Shown here in pieces: positions 26,976 through 35,347 of a DNA stretch of 64,000 nt. The stretch covers positions 62,001-126,000 of the forward strand of contig NZ_JAJHJB010000007.1 of NCBI RefSeq assembly GCF_020819555.1, written 5' to 3'. The position numbers and the translations under genes were made by a program. Numbering within the stretch: the stretch's first letter is position 1; each line of letters opens with the position of its first letter. Under the pieces are notes generated by a model, which worked only from the letters and a program-made list of their open reading frames with translations, was not told the DNA's origin and ran no database searches. This DNA comes from Pelosinus baikalensis. GTDB lineage: Bacteria; Bacillota; Negativicutes; DSM-13327.

Positions 26976-27629
26976 CTATTTCTTGTTTAGACGGTTCGAT
27001 ATATAGTCACCAGTGGATTGAACAATTTGTACTTGAGCAATTAAAATAACCACTGTAATTAACATGATATCGGCGCGAAAGCGCTGGTAACCATAACGAA
27101 TTGCTAAATCACCTAAACCACCACCGCCAATTGCTCCTGCCATTGCTGAGTAGCCAATTAGACTAATAATAGTGAGGGTGAGTCCTAGAACAATCGCAGG
27201 TAAGGACTCAGGAATGAGAACCTTTGTAATGATTTCTCTTGGGGATGCTCCCATAGCTTGGGCAGCTTCGATTACGCCGTAGTCCACTTCTTTAAGGGCT
27301 GATTCTACTATACGAGCCACAAAAGGAATGGCAGCAATACTTAATGGTACAATGGCAGCATTTGTTCCAATGGATGTACCTACTAGTAACCTGGTTACCG
27401 GTATAATTGCCACCATTAGAATAATAAATGGTGTAGAGCGGGTTGCGTTTACAATAGCACCTAAGATTCGATTGAGAGGCGTATTCTCTAAAATATGTCC
27501 CTTATTAGTAGTAACTAGTATAATTCCTAGGGGTATGCCTAACAGCGCAGAAATAAAACTAGAAACAGCAACCATATACGTGGTTTCCCATAAAGACTTA
27601 GCCAACAGCACGAGCATTTCTTGCGACAT
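26976..27629 (-). CDS. metI: Methionine ABC transporter permease MetI
   Basis: About 217 residues with roughly five membrane helices and the BPD permease motif EAAQAMGASPREIITKVLIP (the EAA loop that docks MetN). The N-terminal SLWETTYMVAVSS is typical of MetI. With MetN and MetQ it imports methionine. The ATG at 27629 has GGTGA 6 bases upstream and lies inside the 3' end of metN (32-base overlap), indicating translational coupling. Confidence 0.95.
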   Translation of the reverse strand: MSQEMLVLLAKSLWETTYMVAVSSFISALLGIPLGIILVTTNKGHILENTPLNRILGAIVNATRSTPFIILMVAIIPVTRLLVGTSIGTNAAIVPLSIAAIPFVARIVESALKEVDYGVIEAAQAMGASPREIITKVLIPESLPAIVLGLTLTIISLIGYSAMAGAIGGGGLGDLAIRYGYQRFRADIMLITVVILIAQVQIVQSTGDYISNRLNKK

Positions 27630-28656
27630 AACCAATCACCTCAATTCCTAATTCACGTGTTTTTAAATAACTAAGGGCTTGCTGCAAAGAGGCTTGCTCA
27701 CCCGATAATTCTACAATTAATGTACCGAAAGGTATTGTTTGAATATGATCAATATTTCCGTACAAAATACTAGCATCAATAGTAAAGCGGCGAATCATGC
27801 TGGAAATAACCGGCTCTTCTGTAGAATGTCCAATAAAAGACAAGCGCAATATTAAATTACTATCAGCAGATGGTTCCGATGCCAGAGTAATCTCTTTGAA
27901 AAAGTCAGGCAGGTTATGATTAATAATAGAGCTAATAAATTCCTTTGTGGTATTGGATTGCGGTTGGGTAAAAATATCAATTACCTTACCTTGCTCAATG
28001 ATCTTACCACCCTCAATTACAGCGACTTGGTTACAAATTTCTTTAATAACCTGCATTTCGTGGGTAATGAGGACGATGGTAAGTTGGAACTTACGATTGA
28101 TATCCTTTAAGAGCTCTAAAATCGATTTTGTGGTTTGAGGGTCGAGAGCTGAAGTCGCTTCATCGCATAATAATACTTTAGGATGGTTAGCCAAAGCTCT
28201 TGCAATGCCTACTCGTTGTTTTTGTCCGCCACTTAATTGTGCTGGATATTGATCTTTTTTATCACTTAACCCTACCAATTCTAATAGATGCAATACCTCT
28301 TTATTAATATCTTCTTTACTGCGTTTCGCCAATTCCAAGGGGAAGGCTATGTTTTGGTATACAGTACGTGAAGATAATAGATTGAAATGTTGAAAGATCA
28401 TGCCAATCTTTTTACGCTGTTCTCGGAGTTCTTGCTCGTTTAATGAAGTTAATTCTTGACCATCTACTGTAACAATACCTTTAGTAGGGCTTTCTAGCAT
28501 ATTGATGCAGCGGACTAATGTGCTTTTCCCCGCACCGCTGGTTCCAATAATGCCGAAAATTTCTCCTTGTTTCACTGATAAGTTAACGCCTCGTAAGGCA
28601 TGAATTGTACCGTTGTCGCTTTGATAGACCTTTTCTATATCTTGTAGTTTAATCAA
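27598..28656 (-). CDS. metN: Methionine ABC transporter ATPase MetN (complete copy)
   Basis: About 352 residues, the family's normal length. Walker A is GTSGAGKST, followed by the Q-loop (IFQHFNLL), signature LSGGQKQR, Walker B VLLCDEATSALDP and H-loop LITHE; the last 90 residues form the NIL/ACT-like domain that senses methionine and inhibits uptake. TTG 28656 is chosen because AGGAAGGGAG precedes it; a longer ATG frame would put its first codons inside the leader terminator. It heads metN-metI-metQ-nlpA-like under a SAM-I riboswitch. Bases 28231 onward are outside the palindrome. Confidence 0.95.
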   Translation of the reverse strand: MIKLQDIEKVYQSDNGTIHALRGVNLSVKQGEIFGIIGTSGAGKSTLVRCINMLESPTKGIVTVDGQELTSLNEQELREQRKKIGMIFQHFNLLSSRTVYQNIAFPLELAKRSKEDINKEVLHLLELVGLSDKKDQYPAQLSGGQKQRVGIARALANHPKVLLCDEATSALDPQTTKSILELLKDINRKFQLTIVLITHEMQVIKEICNQVAVIEGGKIIEQGKVIDIFTQPQSNTTKEFISSIINHNLPDFFKEITLASEPSADSNLILRLSFIGHSTEEPVISSMIRRFTIDASILYGNIDHIQTIPFGTLIVELSGEQASLQQALSYLKTRELGIEVIGYVARNARAVG

Positions 28657-28690
28657 TGGAATAGCTCCCTTCCTATTATTTCTGAAATAA

Positions 28691-28717
28691 CAAAAAAACC
28701 GCTCCATAAATGAAGCG
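28691..28717 (-). terminator. SAM-controlled terminator before metN
   Basis: On the minus strand, CGCTTCA, loop TTTA, TGGAGCG, followed by seven T. The 5' strand can also pair with GATGAAGCG from the riboswitch P1 helix. Confidence 0.9.
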
Positions 28718-28733
28718 TGTTATCAAACTGAAT

Positions 28734-28845
28734 TGCGCTTCATCTATCAGGAATCAATCCTGTGGATTTGGCACCGTTTCACAAGTGAATGGTTGCCGCA
28801 GCTTCATTGGGCCATTCCCTCAACTGCTCTTGATGAAAGATATTA
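28734..28845 (-). promoter_or_regulatory. SAM-I (S-box) riboswitch upstream of metN
   Basis: Minus-strand order: TCATCAAGAGCAGTTGAGGG, AATGGCCCAATGAAGC, GCGGCAACCATTC, GGTGCCAAATCC, GGATTGATTCCTGATAGATG. All S-box core segments are present with a P1 helix made from TTCATC and GATGAA. The P1 3' strand overlaps the antiterminator. High SAM should stop metNIQ transcription. Confidence 0.96.
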
Positions 28846-28859
28846 ACTTACTAATAAAC

Positions 28860-28888
28860 ATATTAGCAGTTCTATAAAATAGTGTCAA
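28860..28888 (-). promoter_or_regulatory. SigA promoter of the metNIQ operon
   Basis: On the minus strand TTGACA, 17 bases, TAATAT, ending about 15 bases before the riboswitch. It is back to back with the yerC promoter. Confidence 0.82.
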
Positions 28889-28901
28889 GAAAAAAATGAC
28901 T

Positions 28902-28930
28902 TTGCAAATGGGAAATCATAATGTTATAAT
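28902..28930 (+). promoter_or_regulatory. SigA promoter of yerC-hisZ
   Basis: TTGCAA, 17 bases, TATAAT. The -35 lies 14 bases from the divergent metN -35, so the two promoters may influence each other. Confidence 0.78.
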
Positions 28931-28986
28931 TTCACTAAGTAAAGCTTAAAAGTAATAAAGGATTTAATAGAATGGGGGAAAGAAAA

Positions 28987-29295
28987 ATGCCTACAAATCC
29001 CAAATTGAAAGATGACTTAACGGATCAGTTATTTCGTTCTATTTTATTTTTAGAAAATCAAGAAGAATGTTATCAATTTTTTGAAGATATTTGTACCGTA
29101 AGTGAATTAAAATCTCTCGCCCAACGCATGGAAGTAGCTCGTATGTTAAGAGCTGGCCATACGTATGATGACATTGTAGACAAAACAGGAGCTAGTACTG
29201 CAACAATTAGTCGGGTAAAGCGTTGTTTACACTATGGTGCTGATGGGTATAAGTTTATGTTAGAAAGACTCGAAGGTCAAAAAGATCATAAGTAA
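28987..29295 (+). CDS. yerC: YerC/YecD family TrpR-related DNA-binding protein
   Basis: About 102 residues matching B. subtilis YerC over nearly all its length: LDQLF-like DDLTDQLFRSILFLE, ECYQFFEDICTVSELKSLAQ, RMEVARMLRAG, and a TrpR-type helix-turn-helix GASTATISRVKRCLHYG. It is a cytosolic regulator whose effector is not firmly established. Its position directly before hisZ suggests a link with histidine genes. ATG 28987 is 8-9 bases after GGGGG; the ATG five codons earlier overlaps that site. Confidence 0.88.
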   Translation: MPTNPKLKDDLTDQLFRSILFLENQEECYQFFEDICTVSELKSLAQRMEVARMLRAGHTYDDIVDKTGASTATISRVKRCLHYGADGYKFMLERLEGQKDHK

Positions 29296-29356
29296 ACAGC
29301 ATGCAAAGTATTATCTAAGAGAACATTAAATTACTGGGATAGGGGTGTTTCTATTT

Positions 29357-30541
29357 ATGAAGCAACATGAATTTGTTCCTCAGGTTCCATATGGAACAAG
29401 AGATTTCTTACCGAGAGAGGCTAGTCAGAAACGTGCTGTGGAAGGGGCTTTGGCTCAGTTATTTGCAAATTGGGGATATGATGAAGTTGTTACTCCCACA
29501 ATTGAATATTTGGAAACGATGACTGTTGGAGTAGGAAACGACTTAGATCAGCATATGTTTAAATTCTTTGATAAAAATAATCGTATATTGGCACTTCGCC
29601 CAGATATGACAACTCCTATGGCCCGTGTGGCGGCTACCCGATTTAAAGGTAGTCCAAGCCCAATGAAACTGTTTTATATAACGAATGTCTTTCGCTATGA
29701 ACAAGCTCAAGCAGGCAGGCAATGTGAATTTTATCAGGCCGGAGTGGAAATTATGGGTGCATCAGAGCCGGCAGCTGATGCCGAGGTCATTGCATTAGCA
29801 GTGGAATCGATGTTGAAATCTGGTTTGCAGAAATTTCAAATTGGTTTAGGGCAAGTTGATTTTATTAATGGAATTATGGAGCAGAGTGAACTTTCTCTCG
29901 TGCAAAGGCAGCAGATTAAACATGCAATGGTAACGCGTGATTTAGTGGGATTAGGTGAAATACTTGTTAAGAGTGGTCTTAGCCAAAGTGATCAGACTTT
30001 ACTGAAACATATTCCATTACTTCATGGCAGAGAAGATATGCTCAAACAGGCCTATAGTATGGTAACAAATGATAAAAGTCGTAGAGCCTTAGATAACTTA
30101 GCCAATATTTATCACCTATTAGAAAACTATGGTGTTTCCCAATATGTTGACTTTGATTTAGGAATCATTCGTGATTTTGAATATTATACAGGAATGGTAT
30201 TTGAAGGTTATACGCCAGGACTTGGATTTCCAATCTGTGGTGGTGGGCGGTACGATACTATGTTAAATTCATTTGGGATGAATTGTGGGGCTACTGGCTT
30301 TGCCTTAGGTATTGAACGAGTACTATTAGCATTAGAGCGCCAGGGGATTGACGGTACTCAAAATTGTAAAGGTATTTACATTGGATGGAATAAAGAAAAC
30401 CTGGTGAAAGCAATAAAACAGGCTGATACTTTGCGTGATTCAGGTTGCAGCGTAGAATTAGCCGTTATTCCAGAATCTTGTGCACAAGCAAAAGAGAGTC
30501 AGAAAAGTAAAGGGTATGAAAAGCTGGTGTATGTAGAATAA
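29357..30541 (+). CDS. hisZ: ATP phosphoribosyltransferase regulatory subunit HisZ
   Basis: About 394 residues and a histidyl-tRNA-synthetase paralog. It has PYGTRDFLP, LRPDMTTPMARV, FYQAGVEIMG, LGIIRDFEYYTGMVFEGYTPG and GGGRYD, but it lacks the anticodon-binding domain and ends soon after the catalytic core. HisZ pairs with the short HisG, which is what this window encodes (32250), to form the histidine-feedback-regulated first enzyme of the pathway. ATG 29357 follows AGGGGTG; GTG 29345 is inside that site. It is separated from hisG by an HD gene and a reverse-strand dehydrogenase. Confidence 0.93.
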   Translation: MKQHEFVPQVPYGTRDFLPREASQKRAVEGALAQLFANWGYDEVVTPTIEYLETMTVGVGNDLDQHMFKFFDKNNRILALRPDMTTPMARVAATRFKGSPSPMKLFYITNVFRYEQAQAGRQCEFYQAGVEIMGASEPAADAEVIALAVESMLKSGLQKFQIGLGQVDFINGIMEQSELSLVQRQQIKHAMVTRDLVGLGEILVKSGLSQSDQTLLKHIPLLHGREDMLKQAYSMVTNDKSRRALDNLANIYHLLENYGVSQYVDFDLGIIRDFEYYTGMVFEGYTPGLGFPICGGGRYDTMLNSFGMNCGATGFALGIERVLLALERQGIDGTQNCKGIYIGWNKENLVKAIKQADTLRDSGCSVELAVIPESCAQAKESQKSKGYEKLVYVE

Positions 30542-30556
30542 TGGGTGGATCAACAG

Positions 30557-31084
30557 ATGTTATATAGAATAAAACAGGTGTTTGCTGCACTTACCGCTTC
30601 GATTACACCAAAAGATAGAGAATTTATTGAACAGCATTTAAGCTCAAAAGCGCAAAATTTGTTTTGGGCGATGAATGTGCCAGATCAGCGGCACGTTCTG
30701 AATGTGGCATATACAGCACTGCATTTGGCAGATAATCATTCAAATGTAAATAGTAAACTATTGGTGAAATGTGCCTTGCTTCATGATGTGGGAAAAGTGA
30801 AAGGCGATGTTAGTACAGTTGATAAAATCATAACTGTTATAGGGGATTATTTTTTTCCTAATCAATTAAGAAAATGGGGAAAGCAGGGGCGAGGAAGTAA
30901 GGTCGCAAATCTTCGCCATGCTTTTTATATTTATTTTCATCATGCTGCTATTAGTGCTGGTATGTTGAGGGAAATTGGTGAGAGTCCTGAGATGATTGAA
31001 ATAATTGCTAAACATCATAAAACTCCAGCAGAAAATGATCCACTGGAGTTAACGCTGCTTAGAGAGTCTGACAGTATGCATTGA
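30557..31084 (+). CDS. HD-domain phosphohydrolase
   Basis: About 175 residues with an HD metal-binding pattern: His in DQRHVLNVA, the paired HD in LLHDVGKVKG, later FHHAAISAG and AKHHKTP. Proteins of this class hydrolyse phosphate esters or nucleotides; the substrate is not evident. ATG 30557 has GGGTGGAT about 7 bases upstream; GTG 30545 is an alternative. It lies just after hisZ and is likely on the same transcript. Its stop is 6 bases from the stop of the convergent dehydrogenase, with no terminator visible. Confidence 0.78.
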   Translation: MLYRIKQVFAALTASITPKDREFIEQHLSSKAQNLFWAMNVPDQRHVLNVAYTALHLADNHSNVNSKLLVKCALLHDVGKVKGDVSTVDKIITVIGDYFFPNQLRKWGKQGRGSKVANLRHAFYIYFHHAAISAGMLREIGESPEMIEIIAKHHKTPAENDPLELTLLRESDSMH

Positions 31085-31090
31085 AAAAAG

Positions 31091-32041
31091 TTAATAACCC
31101 TTTACCTTATCAATGATATTTAACATTTCTTTGTTTTGCTGAAATCTGGACAGGTTATCGGCGAAGAGCTTGACAGCTCTGTCCAGGTAGCTTGGTGATA
31201 GGGCTGCTACATGGGGGGTAATGATTACGTTTTGCATATCCCATAGAGGGGAAGAATCAGAAAGAGGCTCTTCATCAAAAACATCTAGACATGCACCTTT
31301 TATCAAGCCTTGCTCTAAAGCGGTTATCAAATCATCTTGTTTAATGATACCGCCTCGGGCAATGTTGATGAAATAAGCAGATGGTTTCATAACGGAAAAC
31401 TCGTTTATCGTAAATAAATGTTTCGTTTCTTTTAATAAAGGCAGGGCTGTGACTACAAAATCGGAAAATGAAAGTAGTTCATGGAGTTTTTCAGGAGGAT
31501 AGAGTTCATCAACAAATAGCTCTTTTGTCATGGTTTGTTTGCTGGCGACAACTTTCATTCCCAGACCTTTGGCCTTTTTAGCAATTTCTCGTCCGATACT
31601 GCCAAGACCTACGATACCGATGGTTTTGTCATGAATTTCGTCAACGATTGTCCGCTTCCATTGGTGCTTTGCTTGTTGCCGAATAAATACATCCAATCCT
31701 CTCGTAAAAACGAGCATCATAGCAAAAACATGTTCTGAAACTGGAATGCCATGAATACCTCTTGAATTGGTTATTATCGTGTTGGCATTTTGAATTTCAG
31801 GAAAGATCAAACCTTCAACTCCTGCGCTTAGGCTATGTATCCATGTTAATTTAGGGGCAGCAAGATAGAGGGGACGAACATCCATGGACCCCCAAGGAAC
31901 TAAAATATCAATGTCTCGAATGTGCTCTGCAGCTTTTTCATAATCACATGTTATGATATTGCTGTTAGGAGCACTACTTTGAATTATTTTCATATGACGG
32001 TCTGCTAAGTTGTTGATTACAAGAATATTTAAGTTGGGCAT
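31091..32041 (-). CDS. D-2-hydroxyacid dehydrogenase (NAD-binding)
   Basis: A 316-residue protein. Family landmarks are SLSAGVEGL, SRGIHGIPVSEHVFAMML, the Rossmann loop VGLGSIG, NIARGGI, CLDVFDEEPL and the catalytic-His segment TPHVAA. The Arg and Glu partners are in the ARGG and DEEP motifs. Members reduce 2-oxoacids (glyoxylate, hydroxypyruvate, phenylpyruvate); this one resembles the GhrA/SerA-like branch without a C-terminal ACT domain, so it is unlikely to be biosynthetic SerA. ATG 32041 follows AGGGGTG. It is a single gene, divergent from the his operon. Confidence 0.88.
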   Translation of the reverse strand: MPNLNILVINNLADRHMKIIQSSAPNSNIITCDYEKAAEHIRDIDILVPWGSMDVRPLYLAAPKLTWIHSLSAGVEGLIFPEIQNANTIITNSRGIHGIPVSEHVFAMMLVFTRGLDVFIRQQAKHQWKRTIVDEIHDKTIGIVGLGSIGREIAKKAKGLGMKVVASKQTMTKELFVDELYPPEKLHELLSFSDFVVTALPLLKETKHLFTINEFSVMKPSAYFINIARGGIIKQDDLITALEQGLIKGACLDVFDEEPLSDSSPLWDMQNVIITPHVAALSPSYLDRAVKLFADNLSRFQQNKEMLNIIDKVKGY

Positions 32042-32171
32042 AATATGACACCCCTTTATGTATATTTTAAAACTGAATCATAGGGTCTATAATTTACTGG
32101 TTCAAAATAAAAGTTTTAGCATTCTTATGAAAGATGATTCTACATATGCATCTAAAAATCCTACATTTATA

Positions 32172-32200
32172 TTGACGAATATTTTAACAAATGATAATAT
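32172..32200 (+). promoter_or_regulatory. SigA promoter of the his operon
   Basis: TTGACG, 17 bases, TAATAT, about 50 bases before the hisG start. The leader is too short for a T-box and shows no His-codon leader peptide. Confidence 0.8.
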
Positions 32201-32249
32201 AGCACTATGTTAATGCTTTAAATAACTAAAGTAGTTTAGGAGGATCTTC

Positions 32250-32915
32250 ATGACATCAAGTGACATGGATTATCTTACGATCGCTTTGCCAAAGGGGAAA
32301 CTATTTGCACCTTCGGCAGAAATGTTAGCAAAAGTAGGATGTACAGCAGAAGACCTGAGTGAAAACTCACGTAAATTAGTAATCACCAATGAAAAGGAAA
32401 AGTTGCATTTTATCATCACGAAAACAGCAGATTTGCCAACGTATATTGAATATGGTGCAGCCGATATTGGAATTATCGGCAAGGATGTATTATTGGAAGA
32501 AGAGAAAGATCTTTATGAATTATTAGATTTGAGATTTGGTTTGTGCCGAATGATGGTGGCGGTGCCAGAAGCTTTAAAACGAGAAAAATTAAGTGATTAT
32601 GCACATATGCGAGTAGCTACTAAATATCCTCGTATAGCAGAAAGCTTTTTTCATAGTATGGGCATTCAGATGGAATTTATTAAATTGAATGGTTCTATCG
32701 AATTGGCACCTATGGTCGGTTTAGCAGAAATTATTGTAGATTTGGTAGAGACAGGACGTACATTAAAGGCGAATAATTTATTGGAAGTTGCGACCATTCA
32801 GCCTGTTACAGCTCGCTTTATCGCTAATCGGGTAAGTTTTAAACTGAAGTTTGACCGTATTAATAGAATTACTGAAGAGTTAAGAACCCTGCTGGAAGGT
32901 GTGGTGACCCCATGA
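32250..32915 (+). CDS. hisG: ATP phosphoribosyltransferase catalytic subunit HisG, short form
   Basis: A 221-residue protein that starts the histidine pathway by joining ATP and PRPP. LTIALPKGKLF, AADIGIIGKDVLLEE, VATKYPRIAESFF and EIIVDLVETGRTLKANNL are HisG motifs. It lacks the C-terminal regulatory domain of the long form (about 290-300 residues), so it depends on HisZ at 29357. ATG 32250 follows AGGAGG. It heads an eight-gene operon and overlaps hisD by 4 bases. Confidence 0.96.
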   Translation: MTSSDMDYLTIALPKGKLFAPSAEMLAKVGCTAEDLSENSRKLVITNEKEKLHFIITKTADLPTYIEYGAADIGIIGKDVLLEEEKDLYELLDLRFGLCRMMVAVPEALKREKLSDYAHMRVATKYPRIAESFFHSMGIQMEFIKLNGSIELAPMVGLAEIIVDLVETGRTLKANNLLEVATIQPVTARFIANRVSFKLKFDRINRITEELRTLLEGVVTP

Positions 32916-34261
32916 AAATTGTATATGCAGAAGATAGTACGCTAGAGGAATTAAGCGAACTATTAATAAAGCCGCCTTTTGATCAGGTGATACTAGGAGA
33001 AGGCGCGAAGAGTCATATTAAGAAGGTATTCGGCAGTGAATTAACAGCTTCTCAGGTAGTGGATAAAATTATTCATGATGTACGCCTGCAAGGGGATGAA
33101 GCAGTACTTCAATATACCCAGGTAATTGATGGTGTAAATTTAAGTGAAGATACATTAGAAGTTACAGAATCGGAATTTCAAGAGGCTTTGGCAAAGGTCG
33201 ATGAGCAGATATTGACTGCTATACGACAGGCCATTAGCAATGTTAAATCTTTCCATACAGAGCAGCTTCCTAAAACTTGGCTTACCTATCGAGAGCATGG
33301 AGCGATGCTGGGACAAAGTTGTATTCCTTTAGAAAGAGTGGGAATGTACGTGCCTGGGGGTACTGCTATTTATCCATCCTCTGTTATTATGAACGCAGTT
33401 TCTGCCGCTGTTGCTGGTGTAAAAGAAATTATTATGGTGGTGCCGCCTAGTAAGGATGGCAGCGTTAATCCCAGTATTTTAGCGGCAGCCCGGGAATCGG
33501 GTGTGACCAGAGTGTTTAAAGCAGGAGGAGCGCAGGCTATTGCTGCCCTAGCCTTTGGTACCAAGCTGATTCCTAAGGTTGATAAAATCACAGGACCTGG
33601 TAATATCTTTGTCACTTTAGCTAAAAAGGCGGTGTATGGACATTGTGATATTGATATGTTAGCGGGACCAAGTGAGATTTTAATTGTTGCGGATGAAACC
33701 GCAGACCCTTCGTATATTGCTGCAGATATGCTAAGTCAGGCTGAGCATGATGTATTAGCATCCAGCATTTTAATTACGGATAGCAGTAACCTTGTGAGTA
33801 AAGTGGAAATAGAACTTGAGCGCCAGTTGGCTAAGCTGCCTCGCAGGGAAATTGCTAAAGCATCGCTGCAGAAAAATGGATTGATGATTATAACGAAAAA
33901 CAGTATGCAGGCGATCGAATTGGCCAATATATCAGCACCGGAACATTTAGAGATCATAACAGAGCAGCCTTTTGCCTTGCTGCCTTTTGTAAAAAATGCA
34001 GGCGCTGTATTTTTGGGACCTTATTCGCCAGAACCATTGGGGGATTACTTAGCAGGACCCAATCATGTATTGCCAACTGGGGGAACAGCTCGTTTTTATT
34101 CCGTGTTAAATGTAGAAACCTTTATGAAAAGAACCAGTTTTATTGCATATAGCCAAAAAGCGCTGCAGGCAGTAGCGAATCAAGTAATTACATTAGCAGA
34201 GGCAGAAGGATTACAGGCTCATGCCAATGCTATCAGAGTGAGGGAAAAGAATGATGTTTGA
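32912..34261 (+). CDS. hisD: Histidinol dehydrogenase HisD
   Basis: A 449-residue protein. The N-terminal extension of about 50 residues looks longer than usual. Then come the family blocks VGMYVPGGTAIYPSSVIMNA, GVTRVFKAGGAQAIAALAFG, KITGPGNIFVTLAKK, AGPSEILI, DMLSQAEHD (zinc ligands), SAPEHLEI and GPYSPEPLGDYLAGPNHVLP. It catalyses the last two NAD-dependent oxidations, histidinol to histidine. It overlaps hisG by ATGA and hisC by 11 bases, indicating coupling. Confidence 0.96.
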   Translation: MKIVYAEDSTLEELSELLIKPPFDQVILGEGAKSHIKKVFGSELTASQVVDKIIHDVRLQGDEAVLQYTQVIDGVNLSEDTLEVTESEFQEALAKVDEQILTAIRQAISNVKSFHTEQLPKTWLTYREHGAMLGQSCIPLERVGMYVPGGTAIYPSSVIMNAVSAAVAGVKEIIMVVPPSKDGSVNPSILAAARESGVTRVFKAGGAQAIAALAFGTKLIPKVDKITGPGNIFVTLAKKAVYGHCDIDMLAGPSEILIVADETADPSYIAADMLSQAEHDVLASSILITDSSNLVSKVEIELERQLAKLPRREIAKASLQKNGLMIITKNSMQAIELANISAPEHLEIITEQPFALLPFVKNAGAVFLGPYSPEPLGDYLAGPNHVLPTGGTARFYSVLNVETFMKRTSFIAYSQKALQAVANQVITLAEAEGLQAHANAIRVREKNDV

Positions 34262-35309
34262 TTATCGACCAGGATTAGAAAATATAAAATCCTACTCAGT
34301 AGAAGAAAAGGAATGGGATAGCAAGCTTGATGCTAATGAAAGTCCTAATAATTTGCCCCCTTTAGTGCATGAAAGAGTCATGAACCAGATCGAATATATG
34401 GCATTTAACCGTTACCCCGATATCGGAATGTTAGATTTACGAGCATTGATTGCAGAAGCTTTTGCGACCACGATTCAAAATATCGTAATTGGTAATGGAT
34501 CAAGTGAGATCTTGTTGGCCCTATGTCAAACTTTTGGTGGACCAGGAAGGAGCATTATTTTTCCGACCCCCTCATTTTCCATGTATGGTATTTATGCTCA
34601 ATTAACGGACAGCCAAGCGGTTCCAGTAAAATTAAATGAAGATTTTTCCCTATCACCAGAAAAAGTTGTGGAAGCGGCAGAGCAGTCCAAGGCTAAGTTG
34701 ATTATTCTATGCAATCCCAATAACCCTACAGGTACAATTATTCCACAAGAAGATATCGAATATATTCTAAGCAAAGTACAATGTCCCGTCGTCGTTGATG
34801 AGGCCTATTATGAATTCTATGGTCAATCCGCTGTCAGTCTTATGAAAAAGTATGACCACTTAATTGTAGCAAGAACATTATCCAAAGCCTATGGCTTAGC
34901 AGCAATTCGTGTAGGATATATGTTGTCTAATACTGAAATTGTATCTATGGTAAATAAAGTTATGATGCCTTACCACATCAATACCTTGTCTTTGATTACT
35001 GCGCAAGTGGTATATCAAATGCGAGATGAGTTTATGCCAATCATTGGGCAGATTATTGGGGAGCGCAAGCGTTTAGCTGATTCGCTGGCTGCAATAGCAG
35101 GTATTACAGTCTATCCTTCAGAGACTAATTTTATTTTAATAAAAACAGAGAAAGCACAAAAGCTGAGTGCTTACTTATCTGAGAAAAATATTGGCATAAG
35201 AGATTTTAGTACAGCACCTCTTCTTACCAATTGCATTAGAATTACACTTGGAACGCCTTTAGAGAATGATAATGTATACAAGGCTATTAAAACGTTTATG
35301 AATGAGTAA
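34251..35309 (+). CDS. hisC: Histidinol-phosphate aminotransferase HisC
   Basis: A 352-residue fold-type I PLP aminotransferase. LDANESPNNLPP, IGNGSSEILLALCQTF, CNPNNPTGTII, VDEAYYEF and the PLP-lysine segment RTLSKAYGLAAIRVGY (Lys near residue 211) are typical. It transaminates imidazole-acetol phosphate with glutamate. It begins inside the 3' end of hisD; two adjacent ATG codons are possible starts. Confidence 0.95.
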   Translation: MMFDYRPGLENIKSYSVEEKEWDSKLDANESPNNLPPLVHERVMNQIEYMAFNRYPDIGMLDLRALIAEAFATTIQNIVIGNGSSEILLALCQTFGGPGRSIIFPTPSFSMYGIYAQLTDSQAVPVKLNEDFSLSPEKVVEAAEQSKAKLIILCNPNNPTGTIIPQEDIEYILSKVQCPVVVDEAYYEFYGQSAVSLMKKYDHLIVARTLSKAYGLAAIRVGYMLSNTEIVSMVNKVMMPYHINTLSLITAQVVYQMRDEFMPIIGQIIGERKRLADSLAAIAGITVYPSETNFILIKTEKAQKLSAYLSEKNIGIRDFSTAPLLTNCIRITLGTPLENDNVYKAIKTFMNE

Positions 35310-35347
35310 TATAAGCTATTTATAAATAATAGGAAAGAAGGTTCCAA

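Larger units (their letters stand above)
1..28230. repeat. Giant perfect inverted duplication (two 14,115-base arms)
   Basis: Every gene, riboswitch and terminator between 1 and 14115 recurs in reverse complement between 14116 and 28230, obeying x to 28231-x. The first ten bases match the reverse complement of 28221-28230, so the left arm probably continues beyond the window. The encoded proteins are identical, and I found no mismatch in the non-coding stretches compared. There is no spacer at the axis. It may be a true head-to-head duplication, but a spacerless palindrome of this size is expected to be cleaved or deleted in vivo, so an assembly or library artefact is more likely. Confidence 0.97.

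Noticed and set aside
1..28230. Resolved hairpin telomere or linear-plasmid end as the origin of the palindrome
   Set aside because: The axis lacks any recognised telomere-resolvase type site or protelomerase gene, and all genes are ordinary chromosomal metabolism. Kept only as a remote alternative.
28657..28707. 17-codon N-terminal extension of metN
   Set aside because: It starts inside the riboswitch terminator. TTG 28656 has AGGAAGGGAG upstream.
32042..32249. T-box or histidine leader before hisG
   Set aside because: The leader after the TTGACG/TAATAT promoter is only about 45 bases, without a T-box core or run of His codons.
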